A stretch of DNA of 12,258 nucleotides from Campylobacterales bacterium (GTDB lineage Bacteria; Campylobacterota; Campylobacteria; Campylobacterales; Hydrogenimonadaceae). The position numbers were made by a program, and so were the translations under genes. The first letter of the stretch is position 1. Each line of letters opens with the position of its first letter. Shown in pieces: positions 1 through 7,170 of the stretch. The stretch is from contig JALSPH010000121.1 of assembly GCA_026986055.1 (NCBI GenBank), forward strand, positions 1 through 12,258. The letters run 5' to 3'. The notes under the pieces were generated by a model, which saw only the letters and a program-made list of their open reading frames with translations, made no database searches and was not told the DNA's origin.

Positions 1-743
1 TATCTATCGTAAGGAATCCTCTCCAGGAGGAGGCACCCCACTTTCTGCCCAAAAAAGCTGATCTGGGAGTTAAAACCGTTTTCGACGAAGCTCTTCGCGG
101 AGCGTCGCAAATGATATGCGGTGCCAACGAAGAGAATTACCATATAGTCGGGGTAGATCTAGGTGCACTGGAAGATCTCGACTTCGACGATCTGGTGCAG
201 GTGCAGGAGGGTGATTTGTGTCCAAAGTGCATAGGAAGACTCTCCTACACGAAAGGAATAGAGGTTGGGCATATCTTTCAGCTCGGCACCAGATATTCTG
301 AGCCGCTTGGAGCAACCTTTCTTGACAAAGACGGAAAATCGAAACCCTTCGTTATGGGTACCTACGGAATAGGCGTAAGCAGACTGCTTGCAGCTATAAT
401 AGAGCAGCACCATGACGACAAAGGCTCTATATGGCCACCTTCTGTGGCACCTTTCGAGGCTGTAGTTGTAGTCGGAAATATCAAGGATGAAAAGCAGCTT
501 GAAGCCGCAGAGATGATATACGAAAAACTTAAAAGTGCCGGGGTAGACGTTTTGCTCGATGACAGACCTGAACGCTTCGGTTTCAAAATGAAAGATTTCG
601 AGCTTATAGGATATCCATATGCAGTTGTCGTCGGTAAGAGACTTGCCGAGGGTAAAGTCGAGATAGTAGAGCGCTCGACACTCGAGAGATTCGAGGTCGA
701 TTTGAACGAAGCGGCCGGCAAAGTTTCGGAACTCATTAGATGA
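1..743 (+). CDS. proS: Prolyl-tRNA synthetase, C-terminal part (5' end outside window)
   Basis: Class II aminoacyl-tRNA synthetase that charges tRNA-Pro with proline in the cytoplasm. The frame is open from base 3 with no start, so the gene begins upstream; about 246 residues are visible, compared with roughly 570 in the full bacterial enzyme. The fragment opens in the end of the YbaK-type editing insertion (ICGANEENYHIVGVDL), then has the CPKC segment and the KGIEVGHIFQLGTRYS block that are typical of bacterial ProRS. Class II motif 3 follows (GIGVSRLLAAI, near 366–400), then the C-terminal anticodon-binding domain beginning at IWPPSVAPFE, with the DDRPERFGFKMKD helix. The TGA stop (741–743) overlaps the ATG of the next gene as ATGA, indicating translational coupling. 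Identification is secure; the missing 5' part cannot be assessed. Confidence 0.97.
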   Translation, partial: SIVRNPLQEEAPHFLPKKADLGVKTVFDEALRGASQMICGANEENYHIVGVDLGALEDLDFDDLVQVQEGDLCPKCIGRLSYTKGIEVGHIFQLGTRYSEPLGATFLDKDGKSKPFVMGTYGIGVSRLLAAIIEQHHDDKGSIWPPSVAPFEAVVVVGNIKDEKQLEAAEMIYEKLKSAGVDVLLDDRPERFGFKMKDFELIGYPYAVVVGKRLAEGKVEIVERSTLERFEVDLNEAAGKVSELIR

Positions 744-1171
744 TCTATTTTCTTATATACCTCTTTTTGGAGATCTTCGTCTCAGTCGAGATCTCTGCGG
801 CGATAGGCCCTTTTTGGACCTTCGTAGAGGTTGTAGTCACCGCCGTCGTAGGTTTGCTCATGTTAACAAATTTCAGATATACTTTGAGCGAAAATATGAG
901 GGCTATGATGGCCGGTGAGATTACTCCGGAGAGCTTTCAAAATCAGAATATCGCAGCTCTGCTAGGGGCGATACTCTTGATAGTTCCGGGGTTTTTGACC
1001 GACATAATAGGTCTGCTGCTGCAGTTTGGAATATTCTCCGGCTTTTTGGCCAGAAGAGTCTCTGCAAAGAGCAAAAGGACCAAAAGAGAAGGAGTCGTAA
1101 ATGAATTTGAAGAAGGAGAGTACGATGTTATCGATGTTGAGATTCTTGACCATCCTGATAATAGGAAGTAG
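740..1171 (+). CDS. fxsA: FxsA-family integral membrane protein
   Basis: 143-residue membrane protein of the FxsA family. In E. coli, overproduced FxsA relieves exclusion of phage T7 by the F plasmid; its normal role is not established. Hydrophobic segments lie near residues 2–20, 26–43 and 72–100. The third carries the family signature, an LLIVPGFLTDIIGLLL-type stretch with PGFLTD at 83–88. The cytoplasmic tail is basic then acidic (residues 104–143). The start is the ATG overlapping the proS stop by 4 nt. The 3' end overlaps the next gene by 47 or 71 nt depending on that gene's start. I recall an FxsA-like gene directly after proS in C. jejuni too, so linkage to proS is probably a lineage trait rather than a functional clue. 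Confidence 0.88.
   Translation: MIYFLIYLFLEIFVSVEISAAIGPFWTFVEVVVTAVVGLLMLTNFRYTLSENMRAMMAGEITPESFQNQNIAALLGAILLIVPGFLTDIIGLLLQFGIFSGFLARRVSAKSKRTKREGVVNEFEEGEYDVIDVEILDHPDNRK
1088..1127 (+). promoter_or_regulatory. Tandem ribosome binding sites with two in-frame ATGs
   Basis: GAAGGAG occurs twice, at 1088–1094 and 1112–1118. Each copy is followed after exactly 6 nt by an ATG (1101 and 1125), and the two ATGs are in the same frame. Both lie inside the fxsA coding region. Either could start the Dsb-like gene, and Shine–Dalgarno strength does not separate them. Confidence 0.7.
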
Positions 1172-1961
1172 CCTCGCTTTTGGTGCAGGTGACGGGGATG
1201 TCATCGACTTTGTAAAGAAGAAGCTTGCACAAAACAAAGGCGTCAAGATAATAGAGGTCAAAGTTGCCGAAAAACTTCCTATTCCGGGAGTCAAAGGGTG
1301 GTCTGCATACGTTATGGAGGCCAAGCTTGAGCTCAAAAGGGGAAAAGAGAGCAGGAAAATAGGTTTCGAAACTATACTTTTTGTCAGTAAAAACCTAATA
1401 ACTACAGAGCTTGTAGATAGGAAGACGGGAAGAGATATCCGCTCCGTTCTTCAACCCAAACTCCCTGAGGACATCTACTCCAAGTCACACCTTCTTTACG
1501 GAAACGAAGATGCCGAGCATAAACTGATACTCTTTTCCGACCCTCTATGCCCATTCTGCAGGATGTACGTACCCGGTCTTATGAAAGCGGTAAAAGAGCA
1601 TCCGAAGAAGCTGGCCTTATACTACTACCATCTGCCTCTGAGCGCAATACATCCGGCTTCCGATACCCTTGTCAGAGTGATGGAGGTTGCAAAAGCGCGC
1701 GGAGAGAAGAGCCTGGTGGAAAAGCTCTACTCTATAGATATCGACCCTCAGCTGAAGGATGAAAAAAAGATCCTCGAGATAGTCGAAAAGAAGACAGGCT
1801 TCAAAGCGACACCTTCCGAGATTCACGACAAAAGGGTAGAGAAGGTGATCTTACACGACAGAATCACTGCACGAAAACTTCTTGTAACCGGTACCCCCAC
1901 CATATTTGCCGACGGCAAGAAGGATATAACAAGAGAAAAATATAAATCTTTTATAAAGTAG
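1101..1961 (+). CDS. Exported DsbC/DsbG-like thiol–disulfide protein (CPFC)
   Basis: Probable periplasmic thiol–disulfide isomerase or oxidoreductase with a thioredoxin fold. The N-terminus has a signal peptide: basic start (KK, R), hydrophobic core FLTILIIGSSLAFG, likely cleavage just after the AFGA stretch. Residues about 30–115 resemble the DsbC N-terminal dimerisation domain (the PIPGVKGW turn and an ILFVSKNLITTELVD strand pair). The thioredoxin domain follows, with active site CPFC at residues 150–153 and the cis-proline loop TGTPT at 263–267 (Pro266). CPFC differs from DsbC (CGYC) and is nearer DsbG (CPYC), so isomerase, oxidase or sulfenic-acid reductase activity are all possible. The gene overlaps fxsA and ends 5 nt before hemC, so it is co-transcribed. 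The start could instead be ATG 1125 (278 aa), which has an equally good ribosome binding site; I took 1101 for its more basic signal-peptide N-region. No DsbD-type reductant is visible. Confidence 0.8.
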   Translation: MNLKKESTMLSMLRFLTILIIGSSLAFGAGDGDVIDFVKKKLAQNKGVKIIEVKVAEKLPIPGVKGWSAYVMEAKLELKRGKESRKIGFETILFVSKNLITTELVDRKTGRDIRSVLQPKLPEDIYSKSHLLYGNEDAEHKLILFSDPLCPFCRMYVPGLMKAVKEHPKKLALYYYHLPLSAIHPASDTLVRVMEVAKARGEKSLVEKLYSIDIDPQLKDEKKILEIVEKKTGFKATPSEIHDKRVEKVILHDRITARKLLVTGTPTIFADGKKDITREKYKSFIK

Positions 1962-1966
1962 GAACT

Positions 1967-2923
1967 ATGAAGAGACTAATAATAGCAACACGCGGAAGTC
2001 AGCTTGCTCTATGGCAGGCCGAGCATGTAAAATCGGAACTTGAAAAAGCCTTTCCCGAGATGGAGATAGAGTTTAAGATAGTTACATCCACCGGTGACAA
2101 GATATTGGACAAGCCTCTGGCACTCATCGGCGGCAAGGGGCTTTTTACCAAAGAGATAGAGGATGTCATGTTGGCCGGAGAGGCCCATCTTGCGGTACAC
2201 AGTCTGAAAGATGTGCCTACCCAGATGCCCAAAGGGCTTAAACTGGCCGCCATAACTAAGCGTGACGATATAAGAGACTGTTTTCTTTCGCACAAATACC
2301 GCAACATAGATGAGTTGCCGGAAGGTGCGGTGGTAGGTACGACAAGCCTCCGTCGCCAGATGCAGCTTAGGTCTTTGCGCCCCGACCTAAAGATAAAAAA
2401 TCTTCGGGGAAACGTAAACACTAGATTAAGAAAGCTATCGGAAGGTGAGTACGACGCTATAATTCTCGCCTATGTAGGTATGAAGCGCCTTGGATTGCTT
2501 GAAGAGGTCCCATACCATGACCCTATTGACGACAACGTTATGATACCCCCTTCTGGACAGGCATCTCTTGGGATCGAGATCGTCGATGACGAAGAGGTCG
2601 CAAAGATCGCTTCAGTTTTGAACGACGAGGAGTCGGCACTTGCCGCAAAGATAGAGCGGGACTTCGTAGCAGAACTCGAGGGGAGCTGCCAGGTACCCAT
2701 AGCGGTAAATGCGAAAGTTGGAACTGAGAGAGTACTTGTAAGGGCTATGGTTGGCCTTCCGGACGGTACAGAGATACTCAAAGAGGTTATCGACGCCCCG
2801 CTTAGCGAGGCAACGGGCCTTGGAGTCAGATTGGCCGAAATAATGATAGAAGCGGGTGCCAAAGAGCTTCTTGAGCGTGCCGAAGCGATGGCATTCAAAG
2901 ATGAGCGCTGCGAGAGATTTTAA
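1967..2923 (+). CDS. hemC: Hydroxymethylbilane synthase (porphobilinogen deaminase)
   Basis: Polymerises four porphobilinogen molecules to hydroxymethylbilane in the tetrapyrrole pathway (heme, siroheme). The 318-residue length fits the family (E. coli 313). Domain 1 opens with IATRGSQLALWQ (6–17), then the STGDK loop (41–45) and HSLKDVP (78–84), which carries the catalytic Asp at residue 82. TTSLRRQMQL follows, then LRGNVNTRLRKL in the substrate-binding arginine region. The LEGSCQVPIA segment contains Cys241, the residue that attaches the dipyrromethane cofactor. The start is ATG 1967, with AGGA immediately upstream overlapping the preceding stop codon. In the C. jejuni order I recall, hemC follows proS and the fxsA-like gene directly; here the Dsb-like gene lies between. 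Confidence 0.98.
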   Translation: MKRLIIATRGSQLALWQAEHVKSELEKAFPEMEIEFKIVTSTGDKILDKPLALIGGKGLFTKEIEDVMLAGEAHLAVHSLKDVPTQMPKGLKLAAITKRDDIRDCFLSHKYRNIDELPEGAVVGTTSLRRQMQLRSLRPDLKIKNLRGNVNTRLRKLSEGEYDAIILAYVGMKRLGLLEEVPYHDPIDDNVMIPPSGQASLGIEIVDDEEVAKIASVLNDEESALAAKIERDFVAELEGSCQVPIAVNAKVGTERVLVRAMVGLPDGTEILKEVIDAPLSEATGLGVRLAEIMIEAGAKELLERAEAMAFKDERCERF

Positions 2924-2932
2924 TAGCGCTCA
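2902..2932 (+). repeat. Hairpin over the hemC stop codon
   Basis: TGAGCGCT (2902–2909) and AGCGCTCA (2925–2932) form a perfect 8-bp inverted repeat with a 15-nt loop that contains the TAA stop. The bases after it are ATTTGTGG, so there is no uridine tract and it does not look like a full intrinsic terminator. It could act as a processing or partial attenuation site between hemC and ubiD, or be chance. Confidence 0.4.
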
Positions 2933-2964
2933 ATTTGTGGTCCGATATTTGAAAGGTTTTCATT

Positions 2965-4788
2965 ATGGCGACAATGCAGGAGTGGCTTGAGAGGCTTGAA
3001 AAGGATGGCTCTTTAAAGATCATAGAGGAGCCTTGCGACGTCGATCTGGAGATTGCGCACATAGCCTATGTAGAGGTCAAAAGATCACCTTCGAGGGTTT
3101 TACTTTTCAAACGGCCTGTAAACAAGAGATTGGGTATAGAGTACGATATGCCCGTAGTAATGAATATGTTCGCCAATTTTGAGGTCACCAGAAAAATTTT
3201 CGGCAAAGAGCCTGACGATATAGCAGGCGAAATCGAGGAGCTCTTGCATATGAGGCCCCCTGAAGGGCTTATGGCGAAACTCTCGATGCTCCCAAAACTC
3301 TTCGCGCTTAAAAACGTTTTCCCAAAGAGGCAAAAGGGGCGGGGTTTGTGCCAGCAGATCATAAAGAGTGCATCCGAGGTAGATCTTGATGAGTTGCCGA
3401 TTTTGAAAACCTGGCCTGAAGATGGGGGTCCCTTTATAACGATGGGGCAGGTCTATACGAAAAGTTTAGACGGTAAAATGCAAAATCTCGGTATGTACAG
3501 GCTGCAGCAGTACGACAAAAAGAGACTCGGAATGCACTGGCAGATACACAAAGATGCAAGCCACTTCTTCGACCAATACAAAGAGGCTGGAGTGAAGATG
3601 CCGGTTTCCGTGGCGATAGGGGGAGACCCGCTCTATATCTGGTGCGGGCAGGCTCCGCTACCTTACGGAATGTTCGAGTTGATGCTATACGGTTTTGTAA
3701 GAGGCGAACCGGCGAAACTGGTCAAATCTATAACCAACGATATCTGGATACCGGAAGATGCCGACATAGTCATAGAGGGTGAAGTGGACCCGAATGAGAT
3801 GGAGATAGAGGGGCCGTTCGGTGATCATACCGGATACTACACACTCAAAGAGCCTTACCCCGTCATGCACGTAAGCGCTATTACCATGAAAGAGAATCCG
3901 ATCTATCAAGCTACGGTTGTAGGTAAGCCTCCTCTGGAGGATAAGTTCATGGGGTGGGGCACGGAGAGAATATTTTTACCCCTTTTAAAAACCACCGCAC
4001 CGGACCTCATAGACTACCATATGCCGGAAAACGGTGTTTTTCACAACCTTATACTTGCCAAGATGCAGACGCACTACAAGGGTCACGCCAAGCAGTTCAT
4101 GCACGCTTTTTGGGGTGTCGGGCAGATGAGTTTCGTCAAACACGCCTTGTTCGTAGGAGAAAATAGTCCGGAATTGACCAAATATGAAGCCATTACCGAG
4201 CATATACTAAATCGCATTTCTCCTGAGCGCCTTTTGATAACCGAGGGTATAGTTGATGCTCTGGATCACTCAAGCCCCGAAGCATTGGTGGGAGGCAAGC
4301 TTGGAGTGGATGCTACTGGTCAAGAGGTTGCCGACTCTGTCGAGTCGCTTTTGAACGATAATGAGCTTTTGAATGCAATGAGAGCGATTGATAGCAATGT
4401 CGCAGGTCTAAAGCAGTACTTTACTCATACGAAAAACCCAATATGTATCGTAACTTACGATAAAAAGAGGTCAGTTAAGGAGTTATTCGAAGATGTTGCC
4501 GCCCTTCATTCGCACCTGAAGATTCTTATCGCGGTAGATGCGCAAAAGAACACTCTCGATAACCCTTATATGATTGTATGGCGAGTGACGAACAATATCG
4601 ACGCTCTGCGCGATATCCGTAAAAAGCCTTTCATAATGGTCGATGCAACCGATAAAAATGAGTTGGATGGCTACGAAAGAGAGTGGCCTGGTGACGTTTT
4701 GTGCGACAAAGATGTTTTGGACTCTTTGAAAAGTAGAAAAGTGATCGATATAGATGATGAGTTCATAGAGAGATTCGGATTGCTCTAA
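2965..4788 (+). CDS. ubiD: UbiD-family prenyl-FMN decarboxylase, likely menaquinone pathway
   Basis: 607-residue UbiD-family non-oxidative decarboxylase that uses prenylated FMN made by a UbiX-type partner. Visible family motifs are the metal/cofactor region QNLGMYR (Asn174, Arg179), MHWQIHKD (His191 nearby), and the catalytic EGPFGDHTGYY block with Glu282 and Asp287. The C-terminal helical domain is intact. Campylobacterota make menaquinone by the futalosine route, where UbiD- and UbiA-like proteins act late on 1,4-dihydroxy-6-naphthoate (MqnL/MqnP type). I therefore infer menaquinone rather than ubiquinone synthesis, but the sequence alone does not prove the substrate. The start is ATG 2965 with GAAAGG (2951–2956) 8 nt upstream. 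The TAA stop overlaps the stop of the convergent lipoprotein gene. Confidence 0.93.
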   Translation: MATMQEWLERLEKDGSLKIIEEPCDVDLEIAHIAYVEVKRSPSRVLLFKRPVNKRLGIEYDMPVVMNMFANFEVTRKIFGKEPDDIAGEIEELLHMRPPEGLMAKLSMLPKLFALKNVFPKRQKGRGLCQQIIKSASEVDLDELPILKTWPEDGGPFITMGQVYTKSLDGKMQNLGMYRLQQYDKKRLGMHWQIHKDASHFFDQYKEAGVKMPVSVAIGGDPLYIWCGQAPLPYGMFELMLYGFVRGEPAKLVKSITNDIWIPEDADIVIEGEVDPNEMEIEGPFGDHTGYYTLKEPYPVMHVSAITMKENPIYQATVVGKPPLEDKFMGWGTERIFLPLLKTTAPDLIDYHMPENGVFHNLILAKMQTHYKGHAKQFMHAFWGVGQMSFVKHALFVGENSPELTKYEAITEHILNRISPERLLITEGIVDALDHSSPEALVGGKLGVDATGQEVADSVESLLNDNELLNAMRAIDSNVAGLKQYFTHTKNPICIVTYDKKRSVKELFEDVAALHSHLKILIAVDAQKNTLDNPYMIVWRVTNNIDALRDIRKKPFIMVDATDKNELDGYEREWPGDVLCDKDVLDSLKSRKVIDIDDEFIERFGLL

Positions 4789-5435
4789 AGAGCGTTTGAC
4801 TTGCCAGACTCGCTCTTTTTTGAGTTGAGCCACTCCAAAATCTCCGTTACGACACTATTTGTGGCCCTGTTGAGTGCTACCACTCCACCTTCGGCACTAT
4901 CTTGCGGTGCAGGCGAGGTCGATTCGAAGAGTTTCGAAGAGATCACTTTTCGATCGACACTACGAATCAAAGATGCCATCACTACAACCTTTCCGAAAGA
5001 TCTGCCTTCTGTTGGAAACTCCTGTACGAACTCCAGTATATCGAGCTCAAGAATATAGTCACTCCTTGCCGCCGTCGAGCCTGAAAGTACACTCTTTGCA
5101 GTTTTGGATCTTTTGAGTGCCTTCATCAGTTTCTCTTCGAACATCGTCTCTACCGTATCGTACCATCTGCTGTAACTGTAGGGCTGTTTACGATATTGTT
5201 CGTCGAGATAGTAGATGTTTGAGGTCGTAACGGTTTTTGAAGAGTGGCTGAAGCGGAGTTTCAGTGTGTCGAATCTGCTTTTGTCGTTTTTGAACTCTTC
5301 AATACCCGATGTAGTGCTCGAAATTCGATACTCTTTGGCTGCGGGGACTCTTTTTACGGCACACCCACCAAAAAGGAGCGCCATGAAGAGCAATAGAGAT
5401 AACGAAAGGTTAGGTATGGCTTCTTTTCTCATCAT
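4785..5435 (-). CDS. PqiC/YmbA-type lipoprotein of an MCE lipid transporter
   Basis: 216-residue predicted lipoprotein. It has a basic start (MMRK), a hydrophobic core over residues 10–22 and a lipobox FGGC at 22–25, so Cys25 would be lipidated after signal peptidase II cleavage. The mature part has the alternating strand/helix look of the ABC-type transport auxiliary lipoprotein family (DUF330, PqiC/YmbA): an early FDTLKLRFS strand, a YYLDEQYR segment, SRWYDTVETMFEEKLMKAL, then DYILELDILEFVQEF. The family call rests on position and pattern, not on a catalytic motif. It is the last gene of the mla operon and its ATG overlaps the mlaD stop by 4 nt (ATGA, GGAG just upstream). It probably anchors the transporter to the outer membrane. 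I recall a lipoprotein in the same place in C. jejuni (after the MCE gene near iamAB). Its TAG overlaps the ubiD TAA. Confidence 0.75.
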   Translation of the reverse strand: MMRKEAIPNLSLSLLLFMALLFGGCAVKRVPAAKEYRISSTTSGIEEFKNDKSRFDTLKLRFSHSSKTVTTSNIYYLDEQYRKQPYSYSRWYDTVETMFEEKLMKALKRSKTAKSVLSGSTAARSDYILELDILEFVQEFPTEGRSFGKVVVMASLIRSVDRKVISSKLFESTSPAPQDSAEGGVVALNRATNSVVTEILEWLNSKKSESGKSNAL

Positions 5436-6394
5436 CTCCTCTCCCCAGGGCCAAGTACCGGTTCGGCCTCTTTAAAAAATAGATCTCTTGGACTGTTTTT
5501 GATCATGGCAGCATCCTCCTGCAGCAGATAGATGAGCTCTTTTGAAGCTCTTATAAGCTGATTCGACTCAGAAAGTGTCTCCTGAAGCACCCCTTTTATA
5601 TCGAAATCTCCCTTTTCTATCTTTTCGGCCAGTAGTCTGTTGACCCTTTTGAAAGAGTCTGCACTCACCTCTACCGATCGAAGTGTTCTGTTCGCTTCCT
5701 TGCTTAAGCTCATAGCATCTCTTTTTATCTCCTCTACGGCTTTAAAAAGTATATCGCTCTTTTTGGAGAGATCGGCCAGATTTTTCAAAAGGGTCTCTAT
5801 GCTCTTGGCGTTTTTGTCGTTCAATATTTTCTTCAATGAGCTGGATGATGCGTCGATGTTGGCCATAGTATTGTTGAAATGTTTCAGATTCTCTTCACTG
5901 AAAGCGTTGTTGAGTCTATCAAGCGCTTTTGAGATCTGTACGGCAAGGTCGCTTACGGAGGTTCCTATCTGTGCAAGAGTGGAGGGTTTGGAGGGAATGA
6001 CGGGAATTTTTCCAGGTTCACTCTTTATGACCGGTGCCCCCTTCTTGCCGCCGATTATCTCTATATAGGCGATCCCGGTTATTCCGGTGAAGTTGAGGGT
6101 GGCGTACATACCCTCACGTATAGGTATATCTTTTGGAATTTGCAGAAGAAGACGAATACGTGTAGGGTCGTTCGGGTCTATATGGATCTCTTTCACTTTT
6201 CCTATGTTGACACCCATATATTTGACGGCACCGTCGGGAGGTAGGCCGGCTACCGACTCTTTCATGTAGGTGTAGTAGTATGCAAACTCTTTTTTGTTGT
6301 TATATTTACCCATCCAAAGGGCAAATCCTACGGCTGCCGCACCCAGTAGAAATATAAAGAGTCCCACTATCGTATAACTTGTTCTACTCTCCAT
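5432..6394 (-). CDS. mlaD: MlaD-like MCE-domain lipid-binding protein
   Basis: Membrane-anchored substrate-binding subunit of an MCE-type lipid ABC transporter, facing the periplasm. One N-terminal transmembrane helix (about 7–28) is followed by the MCE domain (about 37–117; VAGLPPDGAVKYMGVNIGKV, then LNFTGITGIAYIEI). A long, mostly helical, probably coiled-coil region runs over about 140–300. At 320 aa it is much longer than E. coli MlaD (183 aa), whose MCE core forms a hexameric ring; the extra helices could form a needle or tube extending into the periplasm. I chose ATG 6394: GGAGG (6402–6406) lies 7 nt upstream and the start overlaps the mlaF stop by 1 nt (TGATG). An in-frame TTG three bases earlier is less likely. 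Function is inferred from family and operon. Confidence 0.9.
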   Translation of the reverse strand: MESRTSYTIVGLFIFLLGAAAVGFALWMGKYNNKKEFAYYYTYMKESVAGLPPDGAVKYMGVNIGKVKEIHIDPNDPTRIRLLLQIPKDIPIREGMYATLNFTGITGIAYIEIIGGKKGAPVIKSEPGKIPVIPSKPSTLAQIGTSVSDLAVQISKALDRLNNAFSEENLKHFNNTMANIDASSSSLKKILNDKNAKSIETLLKNLADLSKKSDILFKAVEEIKRDAMSLSKEANRTLRSVEVSADSFKRVNRLLAEKIEKGDFDIKGVLQETLSESNQLIRASKELIYLLQEDAAMIKNSPRDLFFKEAEPVLGPGERR

Positions 6395-7170
6395 CAACTT
6401 GCCTCCATCTTCATCGCCTCGATGCGCGCTTTCGCACGGTTACCGCCGAAAAAACGGCGTATGAATGGGTGGTCGCTCTTTAAAATCTCTTCCAAAGAGC
6501 CCTCCGCCACGACGCGTCCATCTCCCAAAACGGCCATTTTGTCCACAACGTTGAAAATCGTATCTATATCGTGTGTAACCATGACTATGGTAAGACCCAA
6601 AAGTGAGCGCAACTGCGTAATCAACTCGTCGAACGCCTCCGCACTTACCGGGTCAAGACCGGATGTCGGCTCATCTAGAAAGAGAAGTTTGGGGTCCATA
6701 ACCAGTGCGCGTGCAAGAGCACAACGCTTTACCATGCCTCCGCTAAGCTCACTTGGATAGAGCCTTCCTACTTCAGGATCCAGGCCAACCATCTTCAGTT
6801 TCGACCTTACTATTTGGCGGATAGTAGTATCTGAAAGAGATGTATACTCTTTTAGCCAAACCGCTACATTCTCTTCCACCGTAAGAGAAGTGAATAGCGC
6901 CCCGAACTGAAAGAGAACTCCCCACCTGCTTCTTAAGCTTTGCGCCTCTTTGTATCCAATCTTTCCAAGGTCGTGGCCAAGAACCTCTACGACCCCTTTG
7001 CTCGGGCGAAGGAGCATTATCATCTCTCTTAAAAGAGTCGTCTTGCCGGAACCGCTACCGCCCAATATACCGTATATCTCACCTTCATGTACCGTAAGAT
7101 TGACATCTTCATGTACCGTTTTTTTCCCAAAAACCGTATGGATATGGCGCATTTTTATCATCTCTTTCAT
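6394..7170 (-). CDS. mlaF: MlaF-like ATP-binding subunit of lipid ABC transporter
   Basis: 258-residue ABC ATPase powering lipid movement between the inner membrane and periplasm. All nucleotide-binding elements are present: Walker A GGSGSGKT (37–44), Q-loop around FQFGALF (87–93), signature LSGGM (142–146), Walker B LLFLDEP (162–168) and the H-loop His200 (VTHD). The FQFGALFTSLTVEENV and LSGGMVKRCALARAL wording is typical of the MlaF/Ttg2A subfamily. ATG 7168–7170 overlaps the mlaE stop by 4 nt, with GGAG 8 nt upstream. The gene corresponds in position to what I recall as iamA of C. jejuni, a marker described in invasion studies. LptB elsewhere in this window is a different ABC subfamily. 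Confidence 0.94.
   Translation of the reverse strand: MKEMIKMRHIHTVFGKKTVHEDVNLTVHEGEIYGILGGSGSGKTTLLREMIMLLRPSKGVVEVLGHDLGKIGYKEAQSLRSRWGVLFQFGALFTSLTVEENVAVWLKEYTSLSDTTIRQIVRSKLKMVGLDPEVGRLYPSELSGGMVKRCALARALVMDPKLLFLDEPTSGLDPVSAEAFDELITQLRSLLGLTIVMVTHDIDTIFNVVDKMAVLGDGRVVAEGSLEEILKSDHPFIRRFFGGNRAKARIEAMKMEAS

Noticed and set aside
4782..4793. GCTCTAAAGAGC palindrome at the ubiD/lipoprotein junction as a bidirectional terminator
   Set aside because: The loop would be 2–4 nt, the stem only 4–5 bp, and there is no T-run on either side.
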